Under the pieces are notes generated by a model, which worked only from the letters and a program-made list of their open reading frames with translations, was not told where the DNA came from and searched no databases. This document shows positions 37,684-46,726 of a stretch of DNA of 64,000 bases, in pieces. The position numbers were made by a program, and so were the translations under genes. Every line of letters starts with the position of its first letter. Within the stretch, counting starts at the first letter, position 1. Source of the DNA: Bacillus sp. AFS015802 (GTDB taxonomy: Bacteria > Bacillota > Bacilli > Bacillales > Bacillaceae_B); assembly GCF_002561455.1 (NCBI RefSeq), contig NZ_NTUP01000074.1, forward strand, positions 1 through 64,000. Reading direction: 5' to 3'.

Positions 37684-39378
37684 ATGACTAAACCATGGCT
37701 TGCAGAATACCCGGAAGAAATCCCAAAAGAACTAGACCTTACGGAGAAACCATTACAGTCCTATTTAACCGAAGCTGCTTCCCTTTACGGTAATAAAGCG
37801 GCGATCCACTTCATGGGGAAAGAAATAAGCTTCCGTGAATTACATGAATCGGCTCTCAAATTCGCCCATTATCTTAAAACGCTGGGGATCGAAAAAGGAG
37901 ACCGGGTGGCGATCATGCTGCCGAATACCCCTCAATCCGTCATTGCTTATTACGGCACCCTTTACGCGGGCGGAGTGGTGGTACAAACCAATCCATTGTA
38001 TATGGAAAGAGAAATCGAATATCAAATGAAGGATTCCGGTGCGAAAGTGATCCTCACGTTGGACATTCTTTATCCAAGAGTGTCGAAGGTGATGAAAAAT
38101 ACCGGTCTTGAGCACATTATTGTAACCGCTATCAAAGATTATCTTCCTTTTCCAAAGAATCTCATCTATCCGTTTATCCAGAAGAAGCAATATGGTATCG
38201 TGGTGAAGGTGGACCATAGGGGTCAAAACCATTTATTCACTGAAATCATGAAGACAGCGAGGGCAGAAGTCACACCGGAAGAGTTCGATTTCGAAAATGA
38301 TCTGGCCCTGCTTCAATATACCGGCGGCACAACCGGTTTCCCGAAAGGAGTCATGCTGACCCATAAGAATCTGGTAGCGAATGCTTCCATGTGTGATGCC
38401 TGGCTTTATAAGTGTAAAAAAGGGGAAGAAAAAATGCTCGGGATCCTTCCATTCTTTCATGTGTATGGCATGACGGCGGTGCTGATTCTTTCGGTCATGC
38501 AGGGGTATAAGATGATCCTGCTCCCTAAATTTGATCCTGAAACGACGCTGAAGACGATTCAGAAACATAAGCCAACCTTATTTCCAGGTGCCCCTACCAT
38601 CTATATCGGTTTATTGAATCATCCCGATGTAAAGAACTATGATCTGTCATCCATCGATTCCTGTCTCAGCGGAAGCGCCCCTTTACCGGTGGAAGTCCAG
38701 CAGCAATTCGAGGAGGTAACGGGTGGAAAGCTTGTAGAAGGATATGGACTCACAGAATCATCCCCTGTCACCCATTCCAATTTCCTTTGGGATAAAGCAA
38801 GAATCAAGGGAAGCATCGGTGTCCCTTGGCCAAGTACGGAGAGTGCCATCTTTTCACTGGAAACTGGCGAAGCCCTGCCCCCGAATGAGATCGGTGAGAT
38901 CGTCGTAAAAGGCCCTCAGGTGATGAAGGGGTATTGGAACCGTCCGGAGGAAACCGAACAAACGTTAAAGGATGGCTGGCTGTTAACGGGTGATTTGGGT
39001 TATATGGATGAAAAGGGTTATTTTTACGTGGTAGATCGTAAGAAAGATATGATCATAGCAGGCGGCTTTAACATTTATCCCCGTGAAATTGAGGAGGTCC
39101 TGTATGAGCACCCTGCCATCCAGGAAGTGGTCGCAGCAGGCGTACCCGATCCTTATAGAGGGGAGACCGTCAAAGCGTACGTGGTGTTGAAAGAAGGGGA
39201 ATCCCTGACGGAGGAGGAGCTCAATGTGTACGCACGTAAGTACCTGGCTGCATACAAAGTGCCGAGGATTTACGAATTCAGGAGTGAACTTCCGAAAACG
39301 GCTGTCGGGAAGATCCTGAGGAGGGCCCTTGTGGAAGAAGAGCGACAGAAGGTAGAAGATGAACAGAAAACAAGCTGA
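37684..39378 (+). CDS. lcfA: Long-chain acyl-CoA synthetase
   Basis: Activates long-chain fatty acids to acyl-CoA with ATP, the entry step of beta-oxidation. The 564-residue ANL-superfamily protein has the AMP-binding P-loop YTGGTTGFPKGVML (about 214-227), EGYGLTESSPV, and the C-terminal TGDLGYMDEKGYFYVVDRKK and catalytic-lysine segment LPKTAVGKILRR. AAGGAGGG precedes the ATG. It heads the lcfA-fadR-fadB-etfB-etfA cluster as in B. subtilis; fadR downstream has its own promoter. Confidence 0.96.
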   Translation: MTKPWLAEYPEEIPKELDLTEKPLQSYLTEAASLYGNKAAIHFMGKEISFRELHESALKFAHYLKTLGIEKGDRVAIMLPNTPQSVIAYYGTLYAGGVVVQTNPLYMEREIEYQMKDSGAKVILTLDILYPRVSKVMKNTGLEHIIVTAIKDYLPFPKNLIYPFIQKKQYGIVVKVDHRGQNHLFTEIMKTARAEVTPEEFDFENDLALLQYTGGTTGFPKGVMLTHKNLVANASMCDAWLYKCKKGEEKMLGILPFFHVYGMTAVLILSVMQGYKMILLPKFDPETTLKTIQKHKPTLFPGAPTIYIGLLNHPDVKNYDLSSIDSCLSGSAPLPVEVQQQFEEVTGGKLVEGYGLTESSPVTHSNFLWDKARIKGSIGVPWPSTESAIFSLETGEALPPNEIGEIVVKGPQVMKGYWNRPEETEQTLKDGWLLTGDLGYMDEKGYFYVVDRKKDMIIAGGFNIYPREIEEVLYEHPAIQEVVAAGVPDPYRGETVKAYVVLKEGESLTEEELNVYARKYLAAYKVPRIYEFRSELPKTAVGKILRRALVEEERQKVEDEQKTS

Positions 39379-39433
39379 ATGAATACACTTTGAGCTTTTT
39401 CTTTTTGACGAGGAATTGGACAAGGATCGATTC

Positions 39434-39462
39434 TTGACAATCCACGGGAAACCTTTTATTAT
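39434..39462 (+). promoter_or_regulatory. fadR promoter
   Basis: Consensus TTGACA (39434-39439) and TATTAT (39457-39462) separated by 17 bases. The FadR operator follows directly. Confidence 0.82.
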
Positions 39463-39466
39463 AAAA

Positions 39467-39490
39467 ATATGAATGAATGGTCATTCATAT
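39467..39490 (+). promoter_or_regulatory. FadR operator
   Basis: Ten-base arms ATATGAATGA and TCATTCATAT form a perfect palindrome around ATGG, fitting the FadR consensus TGAATGANTANTCATTCA at all but one fixed position. It covers the expected transcription start of fadR, so FadR would repress its own unit; long-chain acyl-CoA would relieve this. Confidence 0.88.
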
Positions 39491-39513
39491 TTCGTTAAGG
39501 CAGGTCAGAACAT

Positions 39514-40101
39514 ATGAAACGTAATAAACCTAAATACATGCAAATTATCGATGCTGCTGTTATTGTAATAGCTGAAAATGGTTACCATCAGGCCCAGGTG
39601 TCAAAGATCGCGAAACAAGCAGGGGTCGCTGACGGAACGATTTATCTTTATTTTAAAAATAAGGAAGATATCCTGATTTCGTTGTTCAAAGAGAAAATGG
39701 TACTCTTTGTCGAAAAAATCGAGGAAGTTATTGCAGGAAAACAGACAGTTTCAGAGAAATTATTAGTGATGATTGAAAATCACTGTAGGATTCTGTCGGA
39801 TGATCATCATCTGGCCATCGTCACACAGCTCGAGCTCAGACAGTCGAATAAAGACATCCGCATGAAAATCAACGATGTATTAAAGGGCTATCTGGAATTA
39901 GTCGATAAGGTCCTGATCAGCGGAATTGAATCAGGGGAGTTTTCGGATGATCTCGATGTCCGGCTGGCACGCCAAATGATCTTTGGAACATTGGATGAAA
40001 TGGCGACGACATGGGTGATGAACGATCAGAAATATGATTTGGTAGCTCAAGTCCCTGCTATACACAAATTATTGCTTCATGGATGTGGCGGCAGGAACTA
40101 A
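39514..40101 (+). CDS. fadR: FadR, TetR-family fatty-acid degradation repressor
   Basis: TetR-type regulator of beta-oxidation genes that releases DNA on binding long-chain acyl-CoA. The 195-residue protein has an N-terminal helix-turn-helix (IDAAVIVIAENGYHQAQVSK, GVADGTIYLYFKNKEDI) and a helical ligand domain. AAGGCAGG precedes the ATG. It lies between lcfA and fadB and has a perfect FadR-type palindrome over its promoter. Confidence 0.95.
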   Translation: MKRNKPKYMQIIDAAVIVIAENGYHQAQVSKIAKQAGVADGTIYLYFKNKEDILISLFKEKMVLFVEKIEEVIAGKQTVSEKLLVMIENHCRILSDDHHLAIVTQLELRQSNKDIRMKINDVLKGYLELVDKVLISGIESGEFSDDLDVRLARQMIFGTLDEMATTWVMNDQKYDLVAQVPAIHKLLLHGCGGRN

Positions 40102-40122
40102 CTTCGTTTAGGGGGATGAGAG

Positions 40123-40893
40123 ATGGAAAGTTTATCATGGGTCTTAGAAGGACAAGTAGCAACGGTCCTGATTCAAAGACCTCCAGCTAATGCACTTGCA
40201 AGTGGACTCATCAGGGAGATTGATTCGGTTCTTGATGAGCTTGAAACGAACAAGGATGTCAGGGTCATCTTGCTGAAAGGTGAAGGACGTTTCTTCTCGG
40301 CAGGTGCCGACATTAAGGAATTCACGACGATTGAAAGCGGTGAGGAATTCTCGCAGCTTGCCAAAAAAGGCCAGGACGTTTTTGAACGTATGGAGAATTT
40401 CCCGAAACCGATCATTGCAGCCATTCACGGAGCTGCTCTGGGTGGTGGATTGGAGCTTGCCATGGGTTGTCATATCCGACTGGTGAGTGAAAATGCGAAA
40501 CTCGGATTGCCTGAACTGCAACTTGGACTTGTTCCCGGATTTGCAGGTTCACAGCGCCTTCCGAAACTGGTTGGGAGAGCGAAAGCAGCAGAAATGCTGT
40601 TGACAAGCGAGCCGATCAGCGGGACAGAAGCGGTTCAATGGGGACTGGCGAATAAGGCATACCCTGAAGACCAGCTTTTCGATAAAGCGAAGGAAATGGC
40701 CGATAAGATTGCGAAGAAGAGCCCGGGAGCGATGAAGGCAGCGATTGAGCTGTTGAGCTACACAAAAGATGATCGCTTCTATGAAGGCGTCATGAGAGAA
40801 TCGGATCTTTTCGGTGAGGTATTTGTATCGGCGGATGCCAAGGAAGGCATTTCAGCATTCGTAGAAAAGAGAGAACCACACTTTAAAGGCTAG
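40123..40893 (+). CDS. fadB: Enoyl-CoA hydratase
   Basis: Crotonase-family enzyme hydrating trans-2-enoyl-CoA in beta-oxidation. The 256-residue protein has the oxyanion-hole segments FSAGADIKEF and AIHGAALGGGLELAMGCH, and the catalytic glutamates region KLGLPELQLGLVPGFAG. GGGGGATGAG-type binding site precedes the ATG. It follows fadR by 21 bases. A perfect hairpin without T run lies in the gap before etfB. Confidence 0.94.
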   Translation: MESLSWVLEGQVATVLIQRPPANALASGLIREIDSVLDELETNKDVRVILLKGEGRFFSAGADIKEFTTIESGEEFSQLAKKGQDVFERMENFPKPIIAAIHGAALGGGLELAMGCHIRLVSENAKLGLPELQLGLVPGFAGSQRLPKLVGRAKAAEMLLTSEPISGTEAVQWGLANKAYPEDQLFDKAKEMADKIAKKSPGAMKAAIELLSYTKDDRFYEGVMRESDLFGEVFVSADAKEGISAFVEKREPHFKG

Positions 40894-40928
40894 AATACAT
40901 TCTAGTAATATAGTAAACTCTTAGTTAG

Positions 40929-40955
40929 GGGCAGTATTGCATGTCAATGCTGCCC
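40929..40955 (+). other. Intra-operon hairpin between fadB and etfB
   Basis: GGGCAGTATTG pairs with CAATGCTGCCC (one G-T pair) around CATGT. No T run follows, so it is more likely an RNA-processing or stability element than a terminator. Confidence 0.7.
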
Positions 40956-41026
40956 ATTCAAAGGGGTTAAATTGTCGAAATCTTTTTAAGGGAAAGAATG
41001 TTTACATTATTAGGAGGGACTTACGA

Positions 41027-41800
41027 ATGAACATCTATGTACTTTTGAAAAGAACGTTTGATACTGAGGAGAAAATTTCGATCCAAAACGGTCAAATTGC
41101 CGAAGACGGAGCTGAATTTATCATAAATCCTTACGATGAATATGCTGTCGAAGAAGCGATTCAAGTCCGTGATGCACATGGCGGCGAAGTAACGGTCGTG
41201 ACAGTCGGCGGGGAAGAAAGTGAAAAGCAATTGAGAACGGCTTTAGCCATGGGTGCGGATAAAGCGGTCCTTATCAATACAGAAGATGATCTTGATCATG
41301 GAGATCAATTCACGACAGCGAAGATCCTCGCTCACTATTTAAAAGAGCAGGAAGTCGATTTGATCCTTGCAGGTAATGTTGCCATCGACGGCGGATCTGG
41401 ACAAGTCGGACCTCGTGTAGCAGAACAGCTTGATATTCCTTATGTAACAACCATCACGAAATTGGAAATCGATGGTGAAACAGTGACCGTTACCCGTGAC
41501 GTAGAAGGGGATTCAGAAGTCATTGAAACATCCCTTCCACTTTTAGTGACGGCCCAACAAGGGTTGAACGAACCGCGTTATCCATCCCTTCCTGGAATCA
41601 TGAAGGCGAAGAAGAAGCCTTTGGATGAAGTGGAATTGGATGATATCGACTTAGAAGAAGATGACGTAGAAGCAAAGACCAAAACAATCGAAATCTACCT
41701 TCCGCCGAAGAAGGAAGCCGGTAAAGTATTAGAAGGCGAATTGGATGCTCAAGTATCGGAGCTTGTTTCACTTCTTCGCAACGAAGCGAAAGTTATATAA
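41027..41800 (+). CDS. etfB: Electron transfer flavoprotein beta subunit
   Basis: AMP-binding subunit of the EtfAB heterodimer that takes electrons from acyl-CoA dehydrogenases. The 257-residue protein starts MNIYVLLKRTFDTEEKI and has the family segments VTVVTVGGEESEKQLRTALA and GNVAIDGGSGQVGPRVAEQL. ATG 41027 follows TAGGAGGGA; a 30-residue upstream extension of the ORF is rejected. etfA follows 43 bases later. Confidence 0.96.
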   Translation: MNIYVLLKRTFDTEEKISIQNGQIAEDGAEFIINPYDEYAVEEAIQVRDAHGGEVTVVTVGGEESEKQLRTALAMGADKAVLINTEDDLDHGDQFTTAKILAHYLKEQEVDLILAGNVAIDGGSGQVGPRVAEQLDIPYVTTITKLEIDGETVTVTRDVEGDSEVIETSLPLLVTAQQGLNEPRYPSLPGIMKAKKKPLDEVELDDIDLEEDDVEAKTKTIEIYLPPKKEAGKVLEGELDAQVSELVSLLRNEAKVI

Positions 41801-41843
41801 GCCAGGATCAACGTAATAACTAACATTCAGGGGGTAATTTAAC

Positions 41844-42824
41844 ATGGCGAGAAAAGTATTAGTACTTGGAGAAGTTCGAGACGGATCATTACGTAATGTT
41901 TCCTTTGAAGCGATTGCGGCAGGGAAGACAGTATCTGAAGGCGGAGAAGTCGTCGGAGTTCTTATTGGCAAGAGTGTAAGCGCTTTAGGGGAAGAAATGA
42001 TTCAATATGGTGCGGACAAAGTGGTAGTCGTTGAAAACGATAAACTGGAACAGTATACGTCAGACGGCTATTCACAAGCCATCCTTTCAGTCATTGAGGA
42101 AGAGAAGCCTGAAGGCATCATCTTCGGTCATACGGCACTTGGAAAAGACCTGTCCCCAAAAGTGGCAAGTAAACTTAGCACAGGGCTGATTTCAGATGCT
42201 ACGGATCTTGAGGAAGCCGGCGGTAACCTCGTCTTCACAAGACCGATTTATTCAGGTAAAGCATTTGAGAAGAAAATCGTGACAGACGGAGTGATCTTTG
42301 CGACGATCCGTCCGAATAACATCGAACCATTAGCGAAAGATGAGTCCCGCACAGGGGATGTTTCCACTCTATCGGTAGACATCAAAGACTTACGTACGAT
42401 CATTAAAGATGTCGTGCGCAAAGCAAGCGAAGGTGTGGATCTTTCTGAAGCGAAAGTCATCATTGCCGGCGGACGCGGAGTGAAGAGTGAAGATGGATTC
42501 AATCCTCTTAAAGAACTTGCCGATGTACTTGGTGGAGCGGTAGGAGCATCCCGTGGAGCGTGTGATGCAGATTACTGTGACTACTCCCTTCAGATCGGTC
42601 AAACGGGGAAAGTGGTAACGCCTGACCTGTATATTGCTTGCGGTATTTCCGGAGCCATCCAGCATTTAGCGGGGATGTCGAATTCCAAGGTCATCGTTGC
42701 GATCAATAAAGATCCTGAAGCGAATATCTTTAACGTAGCGGATTACGGAATCGTCGGGGACCTCTTTGAAGTGGTACCGATGCTGACGGAAGAATTTAAA
42801 AAACTTAAAGTAGCCTCTTCTTAA
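41844..42824 (+). CDS. etfA: Electron transfer flavoprotein alpha subunit
   Basis: FAD-binding subunit of EtfAB, 326 residues. The C-terminal FAD domain contains [31 protein letters not shown] and [15 protein letters not shown], which contact the cofactor. GGGGGT lies before the ATG. It is the last gene of the fatty-acid cluster, with a terminator at 42881. Confidence 0.96.
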   Translation: MARKVLVLGEVRDGSLRNVSFEAIAAGKTVSEGGEVVGVLIGKSVSALGEEMIQYGADKVVVVENDKLEQYTSDGYSQAILSVIEEEKPEGIIFGHTALGKDLSPKVASKLSTGLISDATDLEEAGGNLVFTRPIYSGKAFEKKIVTDGVIFATIRPNNIEPLAKDESRTGDVSTLSVDIKDLRTIIKDVVRKASEGVDLSEAKVIIAGGRGVKSEDGFNPLKELADVLGGAVGASRGACDADYCDYSLQIGQTGKVVTPDLYIACGISGAIQHLAGMSNSKVIVAINKDPEANIFNVADYGIVGDLFEVVPMLTEEFKKLKVASS

Positions 42825-42880
42825 TCTGTCCTGACGTTTTAAAGGAACGGTTACAGGGTATGAACATACTATAGAATACA

Positions 42881-42922
42881 AATAAGGACGTAGCTGGATC
42901 ACGGGCTGCGCCTTATTTTTTC
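42881..42922 (+). terminator. Terminator after etfA
   Basis: AATAAGG plus an interrupted GTAGC arm pairs with GCTGCG-CCTTATT, followed by TTTTT. Confidence 0.8.
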
Positions 42923-43039
42923 TTCTACAGTATATTCCGTTTTCAGAAGGGAATATTACCTACGAGCAGAAATATAGCATCCACCAAAAAACGGTGATAT
43001 ACTTACGTTACATTCAAAGATTTTAGGAGGCGCATATAA

Positions 43040-43354
43040 ATGGCAATTACACATGCAACTGACCAATCATTCTCAACTGATACAAATTCCGGACTGGTAC
43101 TGGCGGATTTCTGGGCACCTTGGTGTGGACCTTGTAAAATGATCGCACCGGTTCTTGAAGAGCTGGATAGCGAAATGGGCGACAAAGTGAAAATCGTCAA
43201 AGTGGACGTTGATGAAAACCAGGAAACAGCAGGTAAATTCGGGGTTATGAGTATCCCTACTCTAGTTGTCCTTAAAGACGGCGAAGTAGTAGACAAAGTA
43301 ATCGGTTTCCAACCTAAGGAAGCACTTGCAGAATTATTAAATAAACACGCATAA
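43040..43354 (+). CDS. trxA: Thioredoxin
   Basis: General dithiol reductant of 104 residues, with active site [10 protein letters not shown] (redox cysteines of CGPC) and the cis-proline loop SIPTL. AGGAGGCG precedes the ATG. A perfect terminator hairpin follows. In B. subtilis the next gene is uvrC; here about 9 kb of accessory genes intervene. Confidence 0.97.
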   Translation: MAITHATDQSFSTDTNSGLVLADFWAPWCGPCKMIAPVLEELDSEMGDKVKIVKVDVDENQETAGKFGVMSIPTLVVLKDGEVVDKVIGFQPKEALAELLNKHA

Positions 43355-43370
43355 GGATTTCAACTGAAAG

Positions 43371-43405
43371 ACCGTGGCTGATCATCAGCCACGGTGTTTT
43401 TTTAT
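43371..43405 (+). terminator. Terminator after trxA
   Basis: ACCGTGGCTGAT pairs with ATCAGCCACGGT, followed by GTTTTTTT. Confidence 0.93.
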
Positions 43406-43445
43406 GGCCTGTAATAGTCCCCTATATTAATTTTTTTAAAAAACG

Positions 43446-43502
43446 TTGACTATGAGAATCATTCTCGATATAATTTTAATGGAATTGAAAATCATTATCA
43501 TT
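43446..43502 (+). promoter_or_regulatory. Fur-controlled promoter with two Fur boxes
   Basis: TTGACT (43446-43451) and TATAAT (43469-43474) are spaced by 17 bases. A Fur-type 9-1-9 palindrome at 43451-43469 (TATGAGAAT-C-ATTCTCGAT) fills the spacer, and a second at 43484-43502 (ATTGAAAAT-C-ATTATCATT) covers the start region. Both resemble the Fur consensus; iron repression is inferred. Confidence 0.82.
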
Positions 43503-43526
43503 TAATCAGTCGGGGGGTATATACAT

Positions 43527-44714
43527 ATGAGAAAGAGAGACTTAACGAAGATCTTTGCTGCATTCCTATTAACGGGTTCTGTTCTGGCAGGCTGTGGAAC
43601 AGATGAGAAAAGCAGTGAGGAAAAGGCACCTGCCTCAGCGGATTCAAAGCAAGTGGAAAAGAAAGATGAAGCTGAACAGGAGAATGTGGATTACTCTGCT
43701 TCTTTCGAAGAAGCCAAGGCGGAGCTTTCCAAAGCGAAAGAAGATAAAGAAGTCGATTTTGATAAAGTGACATCCATCTATCAGGATGATTTACAGGAAC
43801 TTGTGCAAAAGCGTGATCAGGAATTTGAAGATACTGTAGACGAGCATATTTCCACTGCTCTTGAAGCAGGTAAGGAAGGTTCCCTTGATCAAGTGGTGGT
43901 CGCACAATTATTCGATAAATTAATGCAAAAAGTTTTCTATACGACGATGAAACATGAGTTCACGGAAGTAGCGGAAAACTGGGGAAATAAAGAAGAAGTA
44001 AGCGAAGAAATAGAAGAAGCGAAAGAGTTTTATGGAATTCTTGAATCAACGGTTCAAAAAAGGGATCAGGCTTATGATACGAATATGGTCGATGCCATAA
44101 ATGGTGGATTCGATGAGATGGAAAAGGCCGTCGAAGAGGATGATGAGCTCGGTTTCCAACTTGGAAAGCAAGTCGTCGACAAGACGTTGATGAAAACTTT
44201 CTATCTTGCAGCAGGGGCCCTTCCAAACGGATATGCCATGAAAGCCTCTGAAGAAGCGAAGGAAGATGCGGAAGCGGCCAAAGCAGAACAAGCAGAGGGA
44301 TGGGCATTCTATCAATCTCTTGCTAGTTATCTATCAGGCAACGCTCCTGAAGAAGCAGAATTCATCAACAACCAATTTGACCTGCAGACGGATGTGACAA
44401 CCATCGACCCTGAAGCGGTGAATCATGCATTTGTTCGCGGATTCTCCAAAATCGCCCTGCACGAATACGAGGAGAGCGCTGAGTACTGGGGAGAAGATAA
44501 GTCAGCCATCACGGCATTGGAAGGTGCGCTGTTCATCGATCTTATCTCCTCTGATATCAAGAGGCTGATGGGTGAAGAAGTTTATCAATCTCTATCAACG
44601 GATGCTCAAAGCTACTTAGAAGCTGTTAAGTCACAGGATAAAGAAAAAGCAGAAACGCTCAGAACGAACCTGGAAAAAATGTTGAACGATGTGATGGCGA
44701 AAGCGAATAAATAG
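43527..44714 (+). CDS. Iron-regulated helical lipoprotein, function unknown
   Basis: A 395-residue predicted lipoprotein: signal peptide with lipobox LAGC (Cys23), then an acidic, serine/lysine-rich linker and a long helical, acidic domain. Three related helical segments can be seen, around KLMQKVFYTTMKHEF...AENWG (from about 130), KTLMKTFYLAAG (from about 220) and FSKIALHEYEESAEYWG (from about 305), each leading into an acidic helix. Two Fur boxes precede it, so it is likely induced by iron limitation and may bind iron for the FTR1 permease encoded at 49866; that is inference. No family recognised. Confidence 0.85.
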   Translation: MRKRDLTKIFAAFLLTGSVLAGCGTDEKSSEEKAPASADSKQVEKKDEAEQENVDYSASFEEAKAELSKAKEDKEVDFDKVTSIYQDDLQELVQKRDQEFEDTVDEHISTALEAGKEGSLDQVVVAQLFDKLMQKVFYTTMKHEFTEVAENWGNKEEVSEEIEEAKEFYGILESTVQKRDQAYDTNMVDAINGGFDEMEKAVEEDDELGFQLGKQVVDKTLMKTFYLAAGALPNGYAMKASEEAKEDAEAAKAEQAEGWAFYQSLASYLSGNAPEEAEFINNQFDLQTDVTTIDPEAVNHAFVRGFSKIALHEYEESAEYWGEDKSAITALEGALFIDLISSDIKRLMGEEVYQSLSTDAQSYLEAVKSQDKEKAETLRTNLEKMLNDVMAKANK

Positions 44715-44720
44715 TCATTT

Positions 44721-44796
44721 GGGTTGACCCTGTATCTTTGTGTGAAGTCCCTCTTTCAGTAGGGTGGATTTTAGCCAATTGGGGTCAGCCCTTTTT
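44721..44796 (+). terminator. Terminator after the lipoprotein gene
   Basis: GGGTTGACCC (44721) pairs with GGGTCAGCCC (44782-44791), enclosing a long loop, followed by five T. Confidence 0.75.
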
Positions 44797-44823
44797 CACT
44801 TTATGTGCAAGGTAAGGTACAAT
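44795..44823 (+). promoter_or_regulatory. Possible promoter of the glycan operon
   Basis: TTCACT (44795-44800) and TACAAT (44818-44823) separated by 17 bases, beginning in the T run of the preceding terminator. No Fur box is visible here. Confidence 0.45.
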
Positions 44824-44862
44824 ATAGAAATGATGAATTCGGAATGGTTTGAGGTGTAAGAA

Positions 44863-45813
44863 TTGAAGATTATCGTTACAGGCGGTGCCGGCTTCATTGG
44901 ATCGCATTTATCAAAGAAGCTCATTGAAGAGAAGCACGAGCTTATGATCATAGACAGTTTTCATCCCTATTACTCCCCTGAAAGGAAAAGGAGACAGTTA
45001 TCCTCTGTACAGGAAAAGGGACCGGTCTCTTTCCTTCATAAGGATTTATTAGAGGATGAAGGAGAATTACAGGAAGTGTTCCAGCAATTCAAAGCGGACT
45101 GTGTGGTCCATTTGGCTGCGATTCCCGGCGTTTCCCATTCTTTGCATGTCCCGAATGAATATGTCGATTATGACATCAAAGCGACGATCAATACGCTCAG
45201 GATGGCAGGGGAGAGCGGCGTCAGGAAATTTGTCTTTGCTTCTTCCTCCTCTGTGTACGGCAATACAGACAACACCCCGTCCAGAGAAGAGGATGCCACG
45301 GGTGCGGTGGTATCGCCGTATGCAGCGGCGAAGTACAGTGCCGAATCGTTTTGTAAAGCCTACGCGTCCATTTATGGTCTGGAGATGACGATCCTTCGTT
45401 TCTTTACCGTGTACGGACCATGGGGAAGACCGGACATGGCGATTTATTCTTTTATAAGGAAGCTCATGGAGGGTCAGGAACTTCCCATCTATGGACTGGA
45501 AAACAAGAGGGATTATACGTACATAGATGATATTGTGGATGGGACATACAGGGCGATCCGAAGTGAAGAGTCAGGAACATTCAATCTTGGAAACGGTACG
45601 CCCATTTCAATGGAAAGCCTGATACATGAACTGGGAAGGCACTTTCCGTCCCTGGAGGCATTTGTCACCGACAGGAGAGTCGGGGATGTCACTTCAACTT
45701 GTGCGGATATCACGAAAGCGAAAGAGGTTCTCGGCTATTCTCCTTCCGTCTCCTTTGAAGAAGGAATGAAAAGAACGGTTCAGTGGATGAAAGAGCATGA
45801 ACAAATCATATAA
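44863..45813 (+). CDS. NAD-dependent sugar epimerase/dehydratase
   Basis: Extended short-chain dehydrogenase of 316 residues acting on a nucleotide sugar. It has the NAD motif GGAGFIGSHL (residues 6-15), HLAAIPGVSHSL, the SSSSVYG segment, the catalytic YAAAK, and the substrate loop FFTVYGPWGRPDMAI. It most resembles UDP-glucuronate or UDP-glucose 4-epimerases, but the substrate cannot be read from sequence. TTG 44863 follows GAGGTG by six bases. Its 3' end overlaps the next gene by 17 bases, the first of four overlapping or abutting genes. Confidence 0.88.
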   Translation: MKIIVTGGAGFIGSHLSKKLIEEKHELMIIDSFHPYYSPERKRRQLSSVQEKGPVSFLHKDLLEDEGELQEVFQQFKADCVVHLAAIPGVSHSLHVPNEYVDYDIKATINTLRMAGESGVRKFVFASSSSVYGNTDNTPSREEDATGAVVSPYAAAKYSAESFCKAYASIYGLEMTILRFFTVYGPWGRPDMAIYSFIRKLMEGQELPIYGLENKRDYTYIDDIVDGTYRAIRSEESGTFNLGNGTPISMESLIHELGRHFPSLEAFVTDRRVGDVTSTCADITKAKEVLGYSPSVSFEEGMKRTVQWMKEHEQII

Positions 45814-46726
45814 ACTCGCCAAAAATGGCGTGAGAATCCTTTTATTGGTTTTGTTTTTCATCTTACTCTATTATTATTTCGACAAAGACTATATGATGAA
45901 AACCGTACAGCAGATGCTTGCACACCCTGTCATTCTATTATTGGTACTCGGAATCTATTTTGTCTCGTTCTTCCTGAAAGGGATCGCATGGAAACTATAT
46001 CTGAATGACAATGTGAGGTTAACAAGCTGTTTGATCGGCTTATTTTACAGCTTGCTGTTTAATCACCTACTTCCTTTAAAAGTGGGGGACGGGCTTCGGG
46101 TCATGGTCATGAATCAGCGTGAAAAGCATATCAGTGTGGAACGATCGTTTCATTCCGTGTTTATTTTAAGGGTGATGGACACGCTATCGCTCATGCTCCT
46201 GGCCGGGATCGGACTGTTCTTTTTCCCGTTTGCACTGAAGCTGCCCGGTCTGTTCACGATCGGCTTGTTCTTATGTGCCGTATTGGCGGGGGGACTATTG
46301 CTGAGGTACGTGTCTGCAGGTTTTCTCACCAGACAGATGGCGATGCTGAAGCATGCCTTGTCAGGGAGCAGGGGGTTCCTGGTCATCAGCCTGATCCTCT
46401 CGAGCTGGGTGCTTGAGGGGGCGATCCTTTTTGGAGTCGCCCTGATCTTGCTTGAGCCGTTATCGATGGGAGCGTCGATTTGGGTCAATAGTGTGACGAT
46501 CATCGGTCAATTATTTCAATTTGCCCCCGGAGGACTGGGGACTTATGAATCGGTTATGAGTTATACTTTGCTCTCCGCCGGTATCCCCCTTGAAAAAGGG
46601 TTTTCCATGGCTATTTTGAGTCATGGCTTGAAGTTTATCTTCTCCTTTATAGCAGGAGGAATCGTAATCGCCGTATCGCCTGTTTCCATCAGTCGTGTGA
46701 AACAATGGGTGAGGATGAAAGGATGA
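45797..46726 (+). CDS. Flippase-like membrane protein (LPG synthase TM family)
   Basis: Integral membrane protein of 309 residues with about eight hydrophobic helices. It carries the hallmarks of the lysylphosphatidylglycerol-synthase transmembrane / UPF0104 family: LLFNHLLPLKVGDGLRVMVM near 88, a long helical hairpin, and IGQLFQFAPGGLGTYESVMSY near 235. There is no aminoacyl-transferase domain, so a lipid or lipid-linked sugar translocation role is more likely than lysinylation. It overlaps the epimerase gene upstream and abuts the phosphodiesterase gene, implying translational coupling. Confidence 0.85.
   Translation: MNKSYKLAKNGVRILLLVLFFILLYYYFDKDYMMKTVQQMLAHPVILLLVLGIYFVSFFLKGIAWKLYLNDNVRLTSCLIGLFYSLLFNHLLPLKVGDGLRVMVMNQREKHISVERSFHSVFILRVMDTLSLMLLAGIGLFFFPFALKLPGLFTIGLFLCAVLAGGLLLRYVSAGFLTRQMAMLKHALSGSRGFLVISLILSSWVLEGAILFGVALILLEPLSMGASIWVNSVTIIGQLFQFAPGGLGTYESVMSYTLLSAGIPLEKGFSMAILSHGLKFIFSFIAGGIVIAVSPVSISRVKQWVRMKG

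Noticed and set aside
43527-44714. Lipoprotein at 43527 as EfeO or a siderophore-binding protein
   Set aside because: No EfeO HxxE-type metal motif or periplasmic-binding fold signature is visible; the helical acidic pattern fits neither.
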